64,000 nt of DNA from positions 1 to 64,000 of the forward strand of contig CAVYGM010000011.1 in NCBI GenBank assembly GCA_963768025.1, read 5' to 3'. Of the stretch, positions 1 to 10,601 are shown piece after piece (within the stretch, counting starts at the first letter, position 1; each line of letters starts with the position of its first letter). The notes below the pieces were generated by a model. The model was not told where the DNA came from and did no database searches. It worked only from the letters and a program-made list of their open reading frames with translations. This DNA comes from CAVYGM01 sp963768025. GTDB taxonomy: Bacteria; Bacteroidota; Bacteroidia; Cytophagales; Spirosomataceae. A program made the translations under genes and the position numbers.

Positions 1-77
1 TGAGTCTAAATTCAGATGTGCCATAATCCTTGTAAATTTTTATCTACCTCAATCGCGATCCCTACGTACCGGATCTA

Positions 78-3000
78 TTACAGTTTTGAAAAACGTACCC
101 AATCCAGAATCATGAGATTCTTTTCTTTTTCCTGGTCATTGTGAAATACAAAATACAGATCGGCAATACTACCGGGATTTCTGATTGCGGCGGTGACCTC
201 CTGCCATTGGGGGCCTCTCTGACCGGGTGTAGCGGCGGGGGGCTGTACCTGCGCGGTACCCACAAGCGGGCCGGTGGGCGATCCGCTGTGGATGTCAATT
301 CGTCCGCCCCGGCCGGGCATAGCCGCCACCTGGAAGGTCAATCTGGCCGATGCCCGTCAGGTCAATGGCCGGAAAACCGATGTAGGAGCCCGTCCTTGAT
401 GTCGCCTACCCAGGACTGATCGCTGCCGTCCTGATGCTTGCGGTCCACATTTGCCGACAGGGTGTAGGATTCGGCCTGAACGAGCGGATTGCGCAGGATT
501 ACTAGTTTGCTGACCCGTCAGAGGGCCGGTTACCGGATTACCTTTGTCAGTATAGCTGGCCGAAATAACGTAGCTTCCTTCCGCACTGCCACCGGCCGGA
601 AGGTTGGGAGTATACATTCCTTTCAGCGGCAGGCGTTTGGTGGCGTCGGCGGTCAGCGACAGGATGTACCGCACCATCTCACTTGCTTCGGCTTCGGTAT
701 GCTGCGGATGCGCCGACATCATGTTTTTACCCCAGTTGCCGTTGCCGCCCGTCAGAATTTTACCGGCCAGCATGGGCACTGCGGCTTCGCCGGCCACTCC
801 GTAGCGTTTGGATACTTCCATCAGGCTGGGCCCGATGGATTTGGCATTCATGGCGTGGCAGGAACCACAATCGCTCTCGGCCAGCAGGGTTTTGCCCTGA
901 ATGTATTTGACATTCACGTCGCCCGACTTCCGGGCTATTGGTGGTGAGCAGGGCCAGATCTTTTCCTTGGGCCAGATAATCGACGGCAAATTTTACCTGC
1001 TGGGGCTGGATGCCTTTGGTCAGGGTCCCATCTTCTTTATCGCTGACGCTTACGGTGTAGTTGAAGGGTACTTTGTCAAAATAAAACGAGCGGTTGCCCG
1101 TCAGGGCGATGTCCACCTGCGGCATTTCGTTGCCTACTTTTATGGTCTGCTCCACCGTGGACTGCTGCCCTGCGGCGTCCGTCACGGTTAGTTTGGGCTG
1201 GTACACACCCGCTTTGGTGTAGGTAAAGGTAGGGGCTACCTCCGTGGATTTCTGGCCGTTTCCCGCTTCCCACAGGTAGGTGATTTTATCGCCCCGGTCG
1301 TAGTCGAACGATTCTCCGGCCGATAGTTGGGTCGTCAGCGGTACCGCGCCTACCGTTTTGGACGCCTTGATTTTAGCCACGGGGCGCCGGTTTCCTTCCG
1401 CGTACTCAATCCGGATCAGCTGGGAGTCGGGGTTGCGGGCAAAGTAATTGACACCATAGGCCAGTACGTACATGGCACCATCCGCGCCAAACTTCATATC
1501 GATGGGCTTGGAAATAAAGGTCGAAGGCAGGAAAGGTTCTATTTTGCGCAAATCGCCCTCTTCGGTAAAGGTCAGTACTTTGATCCAGTTGCGGGCCCAT
1601 TCGTAGATGAACATTTTCTTGTCGTAGTAGGCCGGAAACCGTACCTCGGATTTTTTGTAGTCGTCCAGGTAGTAAAATGGCCCTCCCATGGCGCTGCGGG
1701 AGCCGGTACCCAGCATCGGAAACTCAACCGATTTATCGTAAGGGTACCAGATCATGGCTTTCTGCGCGGGGGGAAGTACTTTCACCCCCGAATTGTTCGG
1801 CGATTCGTTGACGGGCCGGTTGGGGTCAAAGAGTGGTCCTACCTTGTTGGTCGCAAAATCAAAGTCCGCGTAGGGTTTGTTGTCTCCCACAAAATACGGC
1901 CAGCCGTAGTTGCCCGGTTTCCGGGCCTGGTTCCACTCGTCCTGGCTCTTGGGGCCGCGCTCGTTGGCTACGCCCCCATCGGGACCCACGTCGCCCCAGT
2001 ACAGAAATCCGCGCTTATCGACCGTGATCCGGTAAGGGTTGCGGGCTCCCATGACATAGATTTCGGGCCGACCGGCCGAACCATCTTTCGGAAAGAGGTT
2101 GCCGTCGGGAATGGAATAGGAACCGTCTTTATTAACCGAAATCCGCAGGATTTTACCGCGCAGGTCGTTGGCGTTGCCCGACGACTTCTGGGCGTCGAAA
2201 GGCGCTCGGCCCGGACGTTCGTCGAGGGGAGAGAACCCGTCCGATTCTTTGGAGCTGGTATTGTCGCCGGTGGATAGATACAAGAGTTTATCCGGACCAA
2301 AGTATACGTTACCCGCCGAATGGCAGCAGGTTTCGCGCTGCACGGGTACTTTCAGCACCACTTTTTCGGAACTCAAATGCAGGGTGTTTCCGTGAATACG
2401 AAGCGCGAGAGATTTTGTACCGACTCATTGCCCACGGGTGAGTAGTAGAGGTACACAAAGTGATTCGTCTCAAAATCGGGGTCCAGTTCCATGCCCAGCA
2501 GGCCGTCTTCGTAATTACCGGTCAGGTGAACGGGAATCTTATTGATGATCTTGGTGGATTTTGTGGCCGGATCGTACAGTTTTACCTGTCCCCGGCGCTC
2601 GATGTACATCACCCGATTGTCGGCCATGACCTCCATCTCAATGGGCTCCTCCATGAACGAATCGAGGATCGTGAAGGTAAAGCGATTCTCTTCCGGTGTT
2701 CGTAAGGTATGGGCCTCGCGGTAATTCAGGGCCGGGCCTTCCACCGATGTTTTGATCCCATCCAGGATCTGATCGGTCAGGGCCTGATCCGGTGTACTGC
2801 CCGCCTGGGCAAAAAACACCCGTCCTCCGTCGTGCTTTTTAGTCCAGAATACCGAATTGCCGGTTCCAGCCGGTTTGTCGCCTCCCGTCAGCAGGTCATG
2901 GTACCAGGGCCATTGGTAGCGGCTGAAACCAGCCGCATTGATGATGCCTAATCCGCCTCCGGCCTGCACAAAACGTTCGACGTCGTTCTGCTGCCAGGTA

Positions 3001-3281
3001 TCCAGTATATCCGATGAGGTTTGGAAAAGGAGGAGCGCATGGTAGTTTTTGAGGGAGTCCTCCGCTATATAGGCCAGGTTGGACGTAGTATCGGCCTGGA
3101 TTCCCTTCTGTTCCACCAGGGAAAGCAACGCCCCGGCGGCCACGGAAGCGGCGGGTTGATTGCTGGTGTTTTTCAGAAAAATGAGCACGCGATCCCCTTG
3201 GGGTACCTGCCAGCCCGTCAGGAATAAAATCACCGTACTGCTTAGGACGGTACTGAGTAGAGATCGAACAGTAAGATTCAT
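78..3281 (-). CDS. Secreted ThuA / glucose-sorbosone dehydrogenase / PKD / cytochrome c / CBM6-like protein (frame broken)
   Basis: One gene read from 3281 downward, now split over several frames. Domains in order: signal peptide; ThuA-like (glutamine amidotransferase-fold) domain to about residue 190; glucose/sorbosone dehydrogenase beta-propeller (GNYEDGLLGMELDPDF, then YLSTGDN and WPYFVGDN); PKD domain (GVYQPKLTVTDAAG); a class I cytochrome c domain with CGSCH heme motif and a distal Met in NMMSAHPQ; and a C-terminal CBM6-like jelly roll (IDIHSG...LDWVRF). It probably oxidises a sugar in the periplasm with PQQ and passes electrons to the fused heme; this role is inferred from the family. 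Breaks are near 2383 (an A missing from an A-run), 947 (extra G), 518 and 389 (extra G). Each restores a continuous homologous frame, so sequencing error is likely. It heads a minus-strand group of carbohydrate-oxidation genes. Confidence 0.8.
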
Positions 3282-3306
3282 AGGTAGTTCAAAGTAAGGT
3301 TGCTGA

Positions 3307-3314
3307 CAAATATA
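3307..3314 (-). promoter_or_regulatory. Bacteroidota -7 promoter element (TATATTTG)
   Basis: On the minus strand the octamer reads TATATTTG, matching the Bacteroidota consensus TAnnTTTG, 26 nt before the ATG at 3281 of the ThuA/dehydrogenase gene. The -33 element was not clearly seen. Confidence 0.45.
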
Positions 3315-3365
3315 GAAGCGGGAAAAGAGAATTTCTATCGGTTTAAAACTCGTTTTTGTCCTATC

Positions 3366-4547
3366 CTATTTTGCTTTTTTCATTTTATTCTCAAACAAAA
3401 ACACCCCGTTCTTATTCGCCACGACAAGATCCAGTTTGCGGTCGCCGTTGACATCCTGCGCCACGATGTTCAGTCCTGATCCCGAATCGTGGTCAATCAG
3501 GTGCTCCTGCCAGTAGGGGGCCTTGCCGGGGGTATGCTCAAACCACAGCAGAATGGCCGGGTCGGCATCGCCGGGATCGCGGCCGTGGTGCGCCAGGAAG
3601 CGTTTACCGGTAATGTATTCTTTTTTGCCGTCGCCGTTCAGGTCGGCCATGATGGAGGAGTGGGTTTGGGCGGTAGTGTTGCTAATGAGATGGGTTTTGA
3701 AATTGAGCTTGCCCGTTTCGTCCATTCCCTGCTCGTGCCACCAGATACCCAGTGCGTGGGCCGAGGCGCTCACCACGTCGTTTTTGCCGTCGCCGTTCAC
3801 GTCCAGTACCTGCATGTGGGAGCAGGGTTCACCCAGGTTGGCCGGATGGAATGTCCAGGTACCTGCTTTCAGATCGGCGGTTCCCTCAAACCACCCCTCG
3901 CGCACCACCACGTCGTTGAAGCCATCTTTGTCAACATCTCCGTAGCCAATACCGTGGGAGAAAGATTCCGTACCGGGTACCTTTTCCTGACTCAGCGCAA
4001 AGCGTTGCCATTGCGTGTCGCCGGGTTGGGTGGGGGCTTTGAGCCAGATGATCTGTTTTTTGTCCTTATCTCCGCACAAAATATCCAGCCGACCATCCCC
4101 ATCAATATCCACAAAGCCGGGTGACTCATTGGCGATCCCCACCGAGTCGGCAATGATGCGCTTTTTCCAGTCGCCGGGTTTGTTTTTTGGGTTCTCGAAC
4201 CAGAAGGCCGGTTTTCCCGGAAAATCAATGATCACGACGTCATCCCAGCCGTCGAGATTTACATCCATGCCCAGGTTCAGGAAGGAATTGCTGTACTCCT
4301 TTCGAGGGTCAAAAGTGCGGGAAGGGGCCAGCTCGTGGCGCGTCCAGGTGGGGGCCTCAAACCAGTAGTAGCCCGCTACAATGTCTAGTTTACCGTCCTT
4401 ATTCAGATCAGCTACGGCAACGCCTTCGGAGATGAAGTCGCCGGTGAGTTTGGTTTTCTTGAAATCGGATGATGTTTGGGCGTGAAGCGTGACTCCAGCC
4501 ATTAGCATGGCTCCGCATAAAGCACGGAAACGGGTAGAATTCCACAT
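3366..4547 (-). CDS. Secreted FG-GAP/VCBS repeat protein
   Basis: About 393 residues. The ATG at 4547 is preferred over an upstream GTG (4574) because a signal peptide starts directly there (MWNSTRFRALCGAM...LHA). The mature protein is a series of VCBS/FG-GAP blades, each with a calcium-binding-like DxNxDGxxD loop: DLNKDGKLDIV, DVNLDGWDDVV, DIDGDGRLDIL, DVDKDGFNDVV, DVNGDGKNDVV, DLNGDGKKEYI, DVNGDRKLDLV. This is a seven-bladed propeller expected to be exported; no catalytic residues are evident. It lies between two dehydrogenase-type propeller proteins on the same strand, which suggests a shared role in carbohydrate handling at the cell surface, but the substrate is unknown. Confidence 0.85.
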   Translation of the reverse strand: MWNSTRFRALCGAMLMAGVTLHAQTSSDFKKTKLTGDFISEGVAVADLNKDGKLDIVAGYYWFEAPTWTRHELAPSRTFDPRKEYSNSFLNLGMDVNLDGWDDVVIIDFPGKPAFWFENPKNKPGDWKKRIIADSVGIANESPGFVDIDGDGRLDILCGDKDKKQIIWLKAPTQPGDTQWQRFALSQEKVPGTESFSHGIGYGDVDKDGFNDVVVREGWFEGTADLKAGTWTFHPANLGEPCSHMQVLDVNGDGKNDVVSASAHALGIWWHEQGMDETGKLNFKTHLISNTTAQTHSSIMADLNGDGKKEYITGKRFLAHHGRDPGDADPAILLWFEHTPGKAPYWQEHLIDHDSGSGLNIVAQDVNGDRKLDLVVANKNGVFLFENKMKKAK

Positions 4548-4676
4548 GGTTTGATTCGGTTTTTCAGGTGTCACCCCTCCGGGGCTTCTCGATTAAATTT
4601 CTGAATTTTTCTACTGAGGTGCCGCCCCTACGGAGCTGGTAGGCAAAGCTTGTCGGGAGGTACTTTGCCAAGTAGC

Positions 4677-7537
4677 TTACTCTTCCAGCAGCTTCCCAAT
4701 CAGCATCTGATTTTCGTGTTGCTCGTGGGAGTTGACTTTGCCGAGGCGGTCACTTAATTCCTTCAAAACCTTTTTGGATTCGTCGGTCCCGATAGCGGCC
4801 ACGCGCTGAATGGTATAGGTTAGCATCTTGGGCATTTTGGATTTCTCGGCCAGTTGAATGGCCCGCTTCATATCCAATGCCGCCAGCGGCTCGGCGGCAT
4901 ACCAGAGCATCAGGGGCTGGTTGTGGTCGTTGGCATCTTCGGTTTTCTGCACCAGGGCATCAAGTACATTCCAGCGCAGGGCAGGATCAAGACGAAGCAG
5001 GCCGGAGGCCAGATAAAGCCGCACCAGGGCTGCGTTATCGGTTTGGGCCATTGAGGCAAAGCGGCTCAACATCTCCGGCGAAACGGTTTTATCTTCGGTG
5101 GCTAGTTGAATCGCCCAGCTACGGACATATTCGTTATCATTGGAGAGCAAGTCCATCAGATCCTTATCAGTAAGTCCCTGCGTCACGTGCAGGGCCCAGA
5201 GTGCCCGCAGCTTACGGGTTACGTCGGGATTGTTGGCCAGGATGTCTTTGAGAGCCTTATGGACTTTCTTGTTCGGGCCGCGCTCCTGCAGTAGCTGCCG
5301 GGCCTGCCGCACGTACCATTCGTTGGCGTGGAGCTGGTACTTCACCAAATCCAGATCCGATGCGGCAGTCAGGTCAACCTTCACCCATTTGTCGTTTTCA
5401 TGGGAGATCTTGAAAATCCGGCCCATGGTCTTGTCGTGCACATCGGGGTTAGGGCTGTGGCATTGGTTCTTGTCGTACCAGTCGATGGCGTACACCGATC
5501 CGCTGGGGTCGTACTTGAAGTTGAGCCACTGCGACCACGAATCGTTCATGACCATGAAATCGGGCCGGTGCGTCACCTGGTAGCCCGTACCTGCCCGCTG
5601 GGGATGATCCACGTTCATGCGGGCCCCGTTAATGTTGTTCATAAAAATTTGATTGCGGTACTCTTTGGGCCAGCTATCGCCGCCGAGGTAGATCATGGCC
5701 CCGGCGTGAGCGTGGCCGCCGCCCTTCTCCGCCGAGCGGAAATTGCCCGCGTGCGGGCCGCGCTCACCCACCCAATGCACGTGGTCGGCGTGGGTCTTGA
5801 TGTCGTCGTAGGTGTAGGGGTTGAAATGCTTACCGGCCTGCCGCAGGTAACGCGCGCCCTGAATGACGTGGTACATGTGCGGAATCACGCATACCGTAAT
5901 GAACGGATGCCCGTAGTCGTTAAAATCAATGCCCCAGGGATTGCTGCTGCCTTCGGCAAATACCTCAAAGGTATGCCGCGTGGGATGATAGCGCCACACC
6001 CCGGCGTTGATCTTCGTCCGTTGATCGTCAGGGGTGCCGGGCTTGCCTACATTGGAATGGGTAAATACGCCGTGGGTACCGTACAGCCAGCCGTCGGGCC
6101 CCCAGCGGAGGCTGTTGAGCACCTCGTGGGTATCCTGCGTGCCCCAGCCATCAAGGAGTACCTGAGGTGGCCCGGTGGGTTTGTCGGTTTTAGCATCTAC
6201 CGGGATGTATAGAAAGTTAGGCGCTGCGCCCAGCCACACGCCTCCCATGCCTACTTCGATGCCACTAACCAGGTTGAGCCCTTCCATGAATACCTTGCGG
6301 CTGTCCAGGGTACCGTCGCCGTTGGTATCTTCCATAATCAGGATGCGGTCCCGGCCTTGTCCTGCGGGGCCGGAATAGGGTAGGTATGGGCTTCTACTAC
6401 CCATAGCCGTCCTTTGGGGTCAATGGTAAAGCTAATGGGCCGCACCACATCCGGTTCGGCGGCGGCCAGGGTGACCTTGAAGCCCTTTGGCACCGTCATT
6501 GCTTTGGCGGCTTCCAGTCCGGAAAGACCCGCATTCAGAACGGGGTCTAGCGGGGGCAGTACGATAATGTCGCTTTTTTTAAGCTCATTGGGGAAGTTGG
6601 GACGACTGGCATACAACCGGAAGTCATCAAAGTTGATGTGCGCCCAAATGTCGTTTTTAATGTAGGGAATCTGCGAAATACCCGTTTCGTTGTCGATGAT
6701 CCGGATGAAAATCTCCTGGTTCAAATGCGGCTGCAAGTCGGCTACCACGGGTAGCAGCGAAGCTCGTCCATTGCCCGTAATGCTGAAAATTACCTCTTTG
6801 GTGTCAGCTCGTACCAGTTCCACCCGGGTGTCCTGCAAGGCGCCGCCGGATATTTTAAAAGCTGCGTAGGGCTGGGTGACGGTGAAGGGTGCAGAAGTGA
6901 GGGTACCGGTGAGTTTGTAGTTTTGGGTACCGCCGCTGCTCAGGAAGTACTTCCCGTCATAGCCGATCTTCATGTCTTTCTCATGTACCGGCGAGGGGTC
7001 AGCACTTACCAGTGGACTCATAAACGCATCGCCCGTAGCGGTCCAGTCATTGAGCGTACCGGTTTCAAAGTCCAGGTTCAGGGACTGGCCGTTTTTGGCA
7101 GGTACCTGTCCAACGACCGAAGCACCCAATACGGAACCTTCCACTACCTCAAAACTCCCCACCATACCCGCCGCCCGGTGACCCGGAACGGTACAGAAAT
7201 ACGTATCACTTTGCTGAGCCACGAAGGTAACGGTGGCGGTGGCTCCTTTTTCCTGGATGGCCGGGCTCTTGATCCCCAGCTTTTCCATCGCGATGTCGTG
7301 CGTCATCAACTCGCCATTGGTGATCGTGATCCGGACACGGTCGCCTTTGTTAGCCCGCAGGGTGGGATTGCGGGCACCATCCTGAGCGAAATACCCCAAC
7401 ATGGTAGCTTGCAGGGCATAATCACGGTCGTAGCGAAGGGTATCCTGGGTGGGGCTGTACGGCAAGCCGGCGCTGTACACCAGGGGGATACTCAGAAGAA
7501 AGATCAGGAAAAGGGGTAGTTTACGGAATGCGTACAT
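4677..7537 (-). CDS. Cupredoxin / ConA-like / membrane-bound-dehydrogenase propeller / HEAT protein (frame broken)
   Basis: Read from 7537. A signal peptide is followed by an azurin-like cupredoxin domain with type 1 copper ligands His (MTHDIAM), Cys and His (FCTVPGH) and Met (AAGM), at about residues 45-130. A jelly-roll segment follows (LDFETGTLNDW...INFDDFRLYAS), then the PVC-type 'membrane-bound dehydrogenase' propeller (PKGFKVTLAAAEPDVVRP, EDTNGDGTLDSRKVF, HGVFTHSN, RSAEKGGGHAH), and a HEAT-like C-terminus. No CxxCH heme is present. The frame is broken once near 6370: the first part ends after PIPAPQ and the next frame resumes at GRDRILIMEDTN, consistent with one missing base. It is probably a periplasmic redox enzyme whose fused copper domain acts as electron carrier; this is inference. 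Confidence 0.75.
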
Positions 7538-7783
7538 GGCAACGAGGAGTAAGCAGGTTCGGGAAATTGATTATCTGGTAAAAGCAATTTTGGGGGCTTA
7601 ACTACCTGATTTTGTTGCGTAGGAAAAAACGGAGGATGGCGTCAGGTAGTTGCCTGGGATGCCGAAAGTCCCATTTGAAAGGGTAGAATACGTCCCTGCT
7701 CAAAAATAACTCAAACAGCAGGTCAAATCTCGTAAGGGAATCGTGCGTAACTTGGTGTTGCTTTGAACCAACCTGTACGCTTC

Positions 7784-8795
7784 ATGAGATCATGCTCCTT
7801 ACTTCCTGTTTTCGCTCTATTGATATGCCATTTCGGCCAATCACAACAGTATGATCTTCTGGTTCGCAACGGGCGTGTGTACGAGGGTAGTGGTCCTCCT
7901 TTGCCGCCGATGTGGCGATCAAGGGCGATAAAATTGTGGCCATCGAGCGTTGCCCCAGGCAACTGCTTCCAGGATAATAGATGCGAAAGGGCTGGCCGTA
8001 TCGCCGGGCTTTATTGACCTGCATACCCATCTCGAGGCTATCCATCAGACCCCCGATGCTGAAAGCCACGTAAGGCAGGGTATTACTTTGGCCCTGGGTG
8101 GTCCGGACGGGGGCGGACCCCTACCCTTTGGCAGCTACCACAGCTCCCTTTCTGCCCTGGGACTGAATGTGGCCTTCCTCACCGGCCATAATGAGATTCG
8201 CAAAACCGTAATGGGCCTCGACAACCGCGCTCCCACCGCCGCCGAACTGGAACGGATGAAGAAGCACGTGGCCCGCTCCATGGAAAAGGTGGCCTTTGGC
8301 ATTTCGACCGGACTGAAATACTTGCCGGGTACCTTTTCGGAAGTAGGGGAGGTCATCGCTCTATCCAAAGTAGCCTCGTCCTACGGTGGATTTTATACGT
8401 CGCACCTTCGGGAGGAAGGATTGGGCCTGCTCAATGCCGTCCGGGAAGCAATCCTGAGTGGTCGGGAGGCCGCTATTCCTATCGTCCTCACCCATCACAA
8501 GCTAGTGGGTAAGCCCAGCTGGGGAGATAGTGTGCAAACAGTAGCTATGGTTGATTCATCCAATAAAGCCGGGCTGGATATTCAGATAGACCAGTATCCT
8601 TACACGGCCAGCTACACCAGTATTTCTATCCTGATCCCTTCCTGGTCACTGGCTGGGGGAAATGATACCTTCAAAGAAAGACTGCGAACGGGGGGAATTC
8701 TGTACGTCATCGTCAATGGGGTGGTCACGGTGGACAAGGGTACCTTCACCGTCAACCGTGGTGGCAGGGTGATCTATGGTCCGGCCAAAAAGTGA
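7784..8795 (+). pseudogene. N-acyl-D-amino-acid deacylase (D-aminoacylase) remnant
   Basis: The start is at ATG 7784 with signal peptide MRSCSLLPVFALLICHFGQS. The N-terminus is that of the amidohydrolase family: DLLVRNGRVYEGSG and, after two frame changes (about 7895 and 7948), the metal-binding GFIDLHTHLE. Further family segments follow: GISTGLKYLPG, the metal/substrate motif YTSHLREE, VLTHHK and DQYPYTASYTS. After PSWSLAGG the sequence runs within a few residues into the C-terminal signature YVIVNGVVTVDKG...GGRVI. Roughly 200 residues of the barrel normally found between these parts are absent (family length about 500). It is therefore an internally deleted, frameshifted relic, not merely a sequencing artefact. 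Confidence 0.75.
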
Positions 8796-8879
8796 GGGGG
8801 GCAATGTCAGGAAAAAGGAATCACCATTGCCTGGTCAGGGAAAGAAAAAGTCTGTGTACATCTCAGCTTCATACTTTTC

Positions 8880-8934
8880 CTACTTACATCACAACGCCCC
8901 CGGCTACCCTTCTAAACGGTATGATGTAAGGTAG
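8880..8934. other. Imperfect inverted repeat in a 270-bp intergenic gap
   Basis: Between the D-aminoacylase remnant and the next gene (8796-9066) no gene is visible. The arms CTACTTACATCA and TGATGTAAGGTAG pair with one bulged base around a 30-nt loop. There is no T-run, so this is not an obvious terminator. Confidence 0.35.
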
Positions 8935-9066
8935 CGGCGGTGGTTATTCAGAAAATAAAAGAGGATGGAGCAGAAGGGCAGGACATCAGTAGAAAAACCT
9001 GGGTAGTCCGTTTAGGTTTGGAGTGGGGAACCGTCCCAAATCAAAAATAGTCCGTTAGACATATCT

Positions 9067-10569
9067 GTGAAAAAGTCGTTTATGCTCTTCCTGCCGTTGC
9101 TGTTACTTTGTACTTCAATGGCATCTTCCTACCAGAAACCGGTAGATTCCGGCGGAAAGTATGCCAATCAGGACTCCATAAAGGTGGCCTTCCGGCGGGA
9201 AATCAGCCAGTACGGCATCACCTGGACGTTTGACAAACCCATGAAAACCGGTCAGTTTATTACCGGCGACTGGTGGGTGCTGGGTCCGGTTCGCATTGTG
9301 AAAATAACCCCGGAGCCCGGTCCGGCGCGGATAGACAATTCCGCTATCAAAATCAACCATTGGAACGATACCAGCCTGAAGCAGGACACCACCCTGCGCA
9401 ACGGCTCCATGATCGTACTGCGGGCGGGCTACACCCAGGGCTACGATTCGCGCAGCGGGTCGTTTCGCCAGAGCGACGCCGTGGTCCTGCCCGTGGAGCT
9501 GGTACCCAACCGCTCGCTGATTTCCTCCATCAGCAACACCACGCTGCCCGTCGATCATTTTAGCAAGGATCTGATGCCCTGGGAAAACGAAAAGCAGTGC
9601 CAGGTGGTGATGAAAGCCGCCGCCGTCCTCACCTGCCTGGCGGAGGAGCCGCCAGCGGATGCCTTTCGTCCGCCGTACGCGGGAACGGAAAAACCTATCT
9701 TTCGGGCCGGGGATATTCAATGGGACGTGTTGCCCCGGCTACGGCCAGCCGGCGAGGTACCTTCCTGGGAGGCTTTTGAGCGATACTTCCAGCGCCCCTG
9801 GATTGACCATATTATGAGCTGGTCGCAACAGGAACTGGTCCCGAATGAAAACCAGCCCAACTACGGCCGCGAATACGCCCGGCTGGTATCCATGGCCAGC
9901 TTGATGGTGCTGCTGGATGTGCCCCGTGAACGCAAAGAAAAGCTTACCGTAGAACTGATTCAGCGCGGGATAGATCTGTACGGCATAGCCCAGGTGGGTG
10001 GCTATTGGAACGAAGGGGGAGGGCATTCGAGCGGGCGCAAGTGGCCCATCCTGTTTGCAAGCCGTATGCTCCGTAAGCCTGCTTTGGCTCAGTTACCCCC
10101 GACGGCCGTTTTTCACGAAGATACCCAAACCTACTACGGGCGGGGGTGGTTTGGGCAGGAGGTACTGTGGCAGATGGTGATCCACCACGGAAACCGGACG
10201 CCCTACGAGGAAAAAACGCCGGACCAGTGGGAAAAATGGGACAAAACTTCCGAGAGTTACCGTACCTGCTGCAACGCCCAAGCCTGGACCGGCACGGCCT
10301 TGGCCGCCCGCTACCTGAAAACCGTCCCCCTCTGGGATCATGATGCCTTTTTCGACTACGTCGACCGCTGGATGCGCGATGACGATCCCTATGCCTCCGG
10401 CCGGGGGACGCATCCTCGTCCCAAGGCCGAAACCACCACCTACGACCCCTTTGTGACGGCCATGTGGCGCGCTCACCGCTCCCAGGCCCCCGCCCAGGAA
10501 AGGGCGGGTAATCCCCGGAAATGGGTGCTGAACGGAAAGAAATGGGAATGGGTCAGCAATCCAAAGTAA
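9067..10569 (+). CDS. Secreted protein of unknown function
   Basis: 500 residues with a GTG start and a clear signal peptide (KKSFMLFLPLLLLCTSMASS). I do not recognise a named family. Visible features: an N-terminal beta-rich part with WTFDKPMKTGQFITGDWWVLGP; a helical part resembling the (alpha/alpha) toroids of polysaccharide lyases, with EYARLVSMASLMVLLDVP and GIAQVGGYWNEGGGHSSGRKWPILFAS; a conserved TCCNAQAWTG; and a basic, Trp-rich tail (RKWVLNGKKWEWV). The GYWNEGGGHSSGRK stretch looks like an active-site loop. A glycan-directed role fits the surrounding carbohydrate genes but is a guess. No operon partner is evident: it stands alone on the plus strand, converging on cydB. Confidence 0.7.
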   Translation: MKKSFMLFLPLLLLCTSMASSYQKPVDSGGKYANQDSIKVAFRREISQYGITWTFDKPMKTGQFITGDWWVLGPVRIVKITPEPGPARIDNSAIKINHWNDTSLKQDTTLRNGSMIVLRAGYTQGYDSRSGSFRQSDAVVLPVELVPNRSLISSISNTTLPVDHFSKDLMPWENEKQCQVVMKAAAVLTCLAEEPPADAFRPPYAGTEKPIFRAGDIQWDVLPRLRPAGEVPSWEAFERYFQRPWIDHIMSWSQQELVPNENQPNYGREYARLVSMASLMVLLDVPRERKEKLTVELIQRGIDLYGIAQVGGYWNEGGGHSSGRKWPILFASRMLRKPALAQLPPTAVFHEDTQTYYGRGWFGQEVLWQMVIHHGNRTPYEEKTPDQWEKWDKTSESYRTCCNAQAWTGTALAARYLKTVPLWDHDAFFDYVDRWMRDDDPYASGRGTHPRPKAETTTYDPFVTAMWRAHRSQAPAQERAGNPRKWVLNGKKWEWVSNPK

Positions 10570-10601
10570 AGTGCCTTATCCGGGCATTCTGACAGCGGTG
10601 C

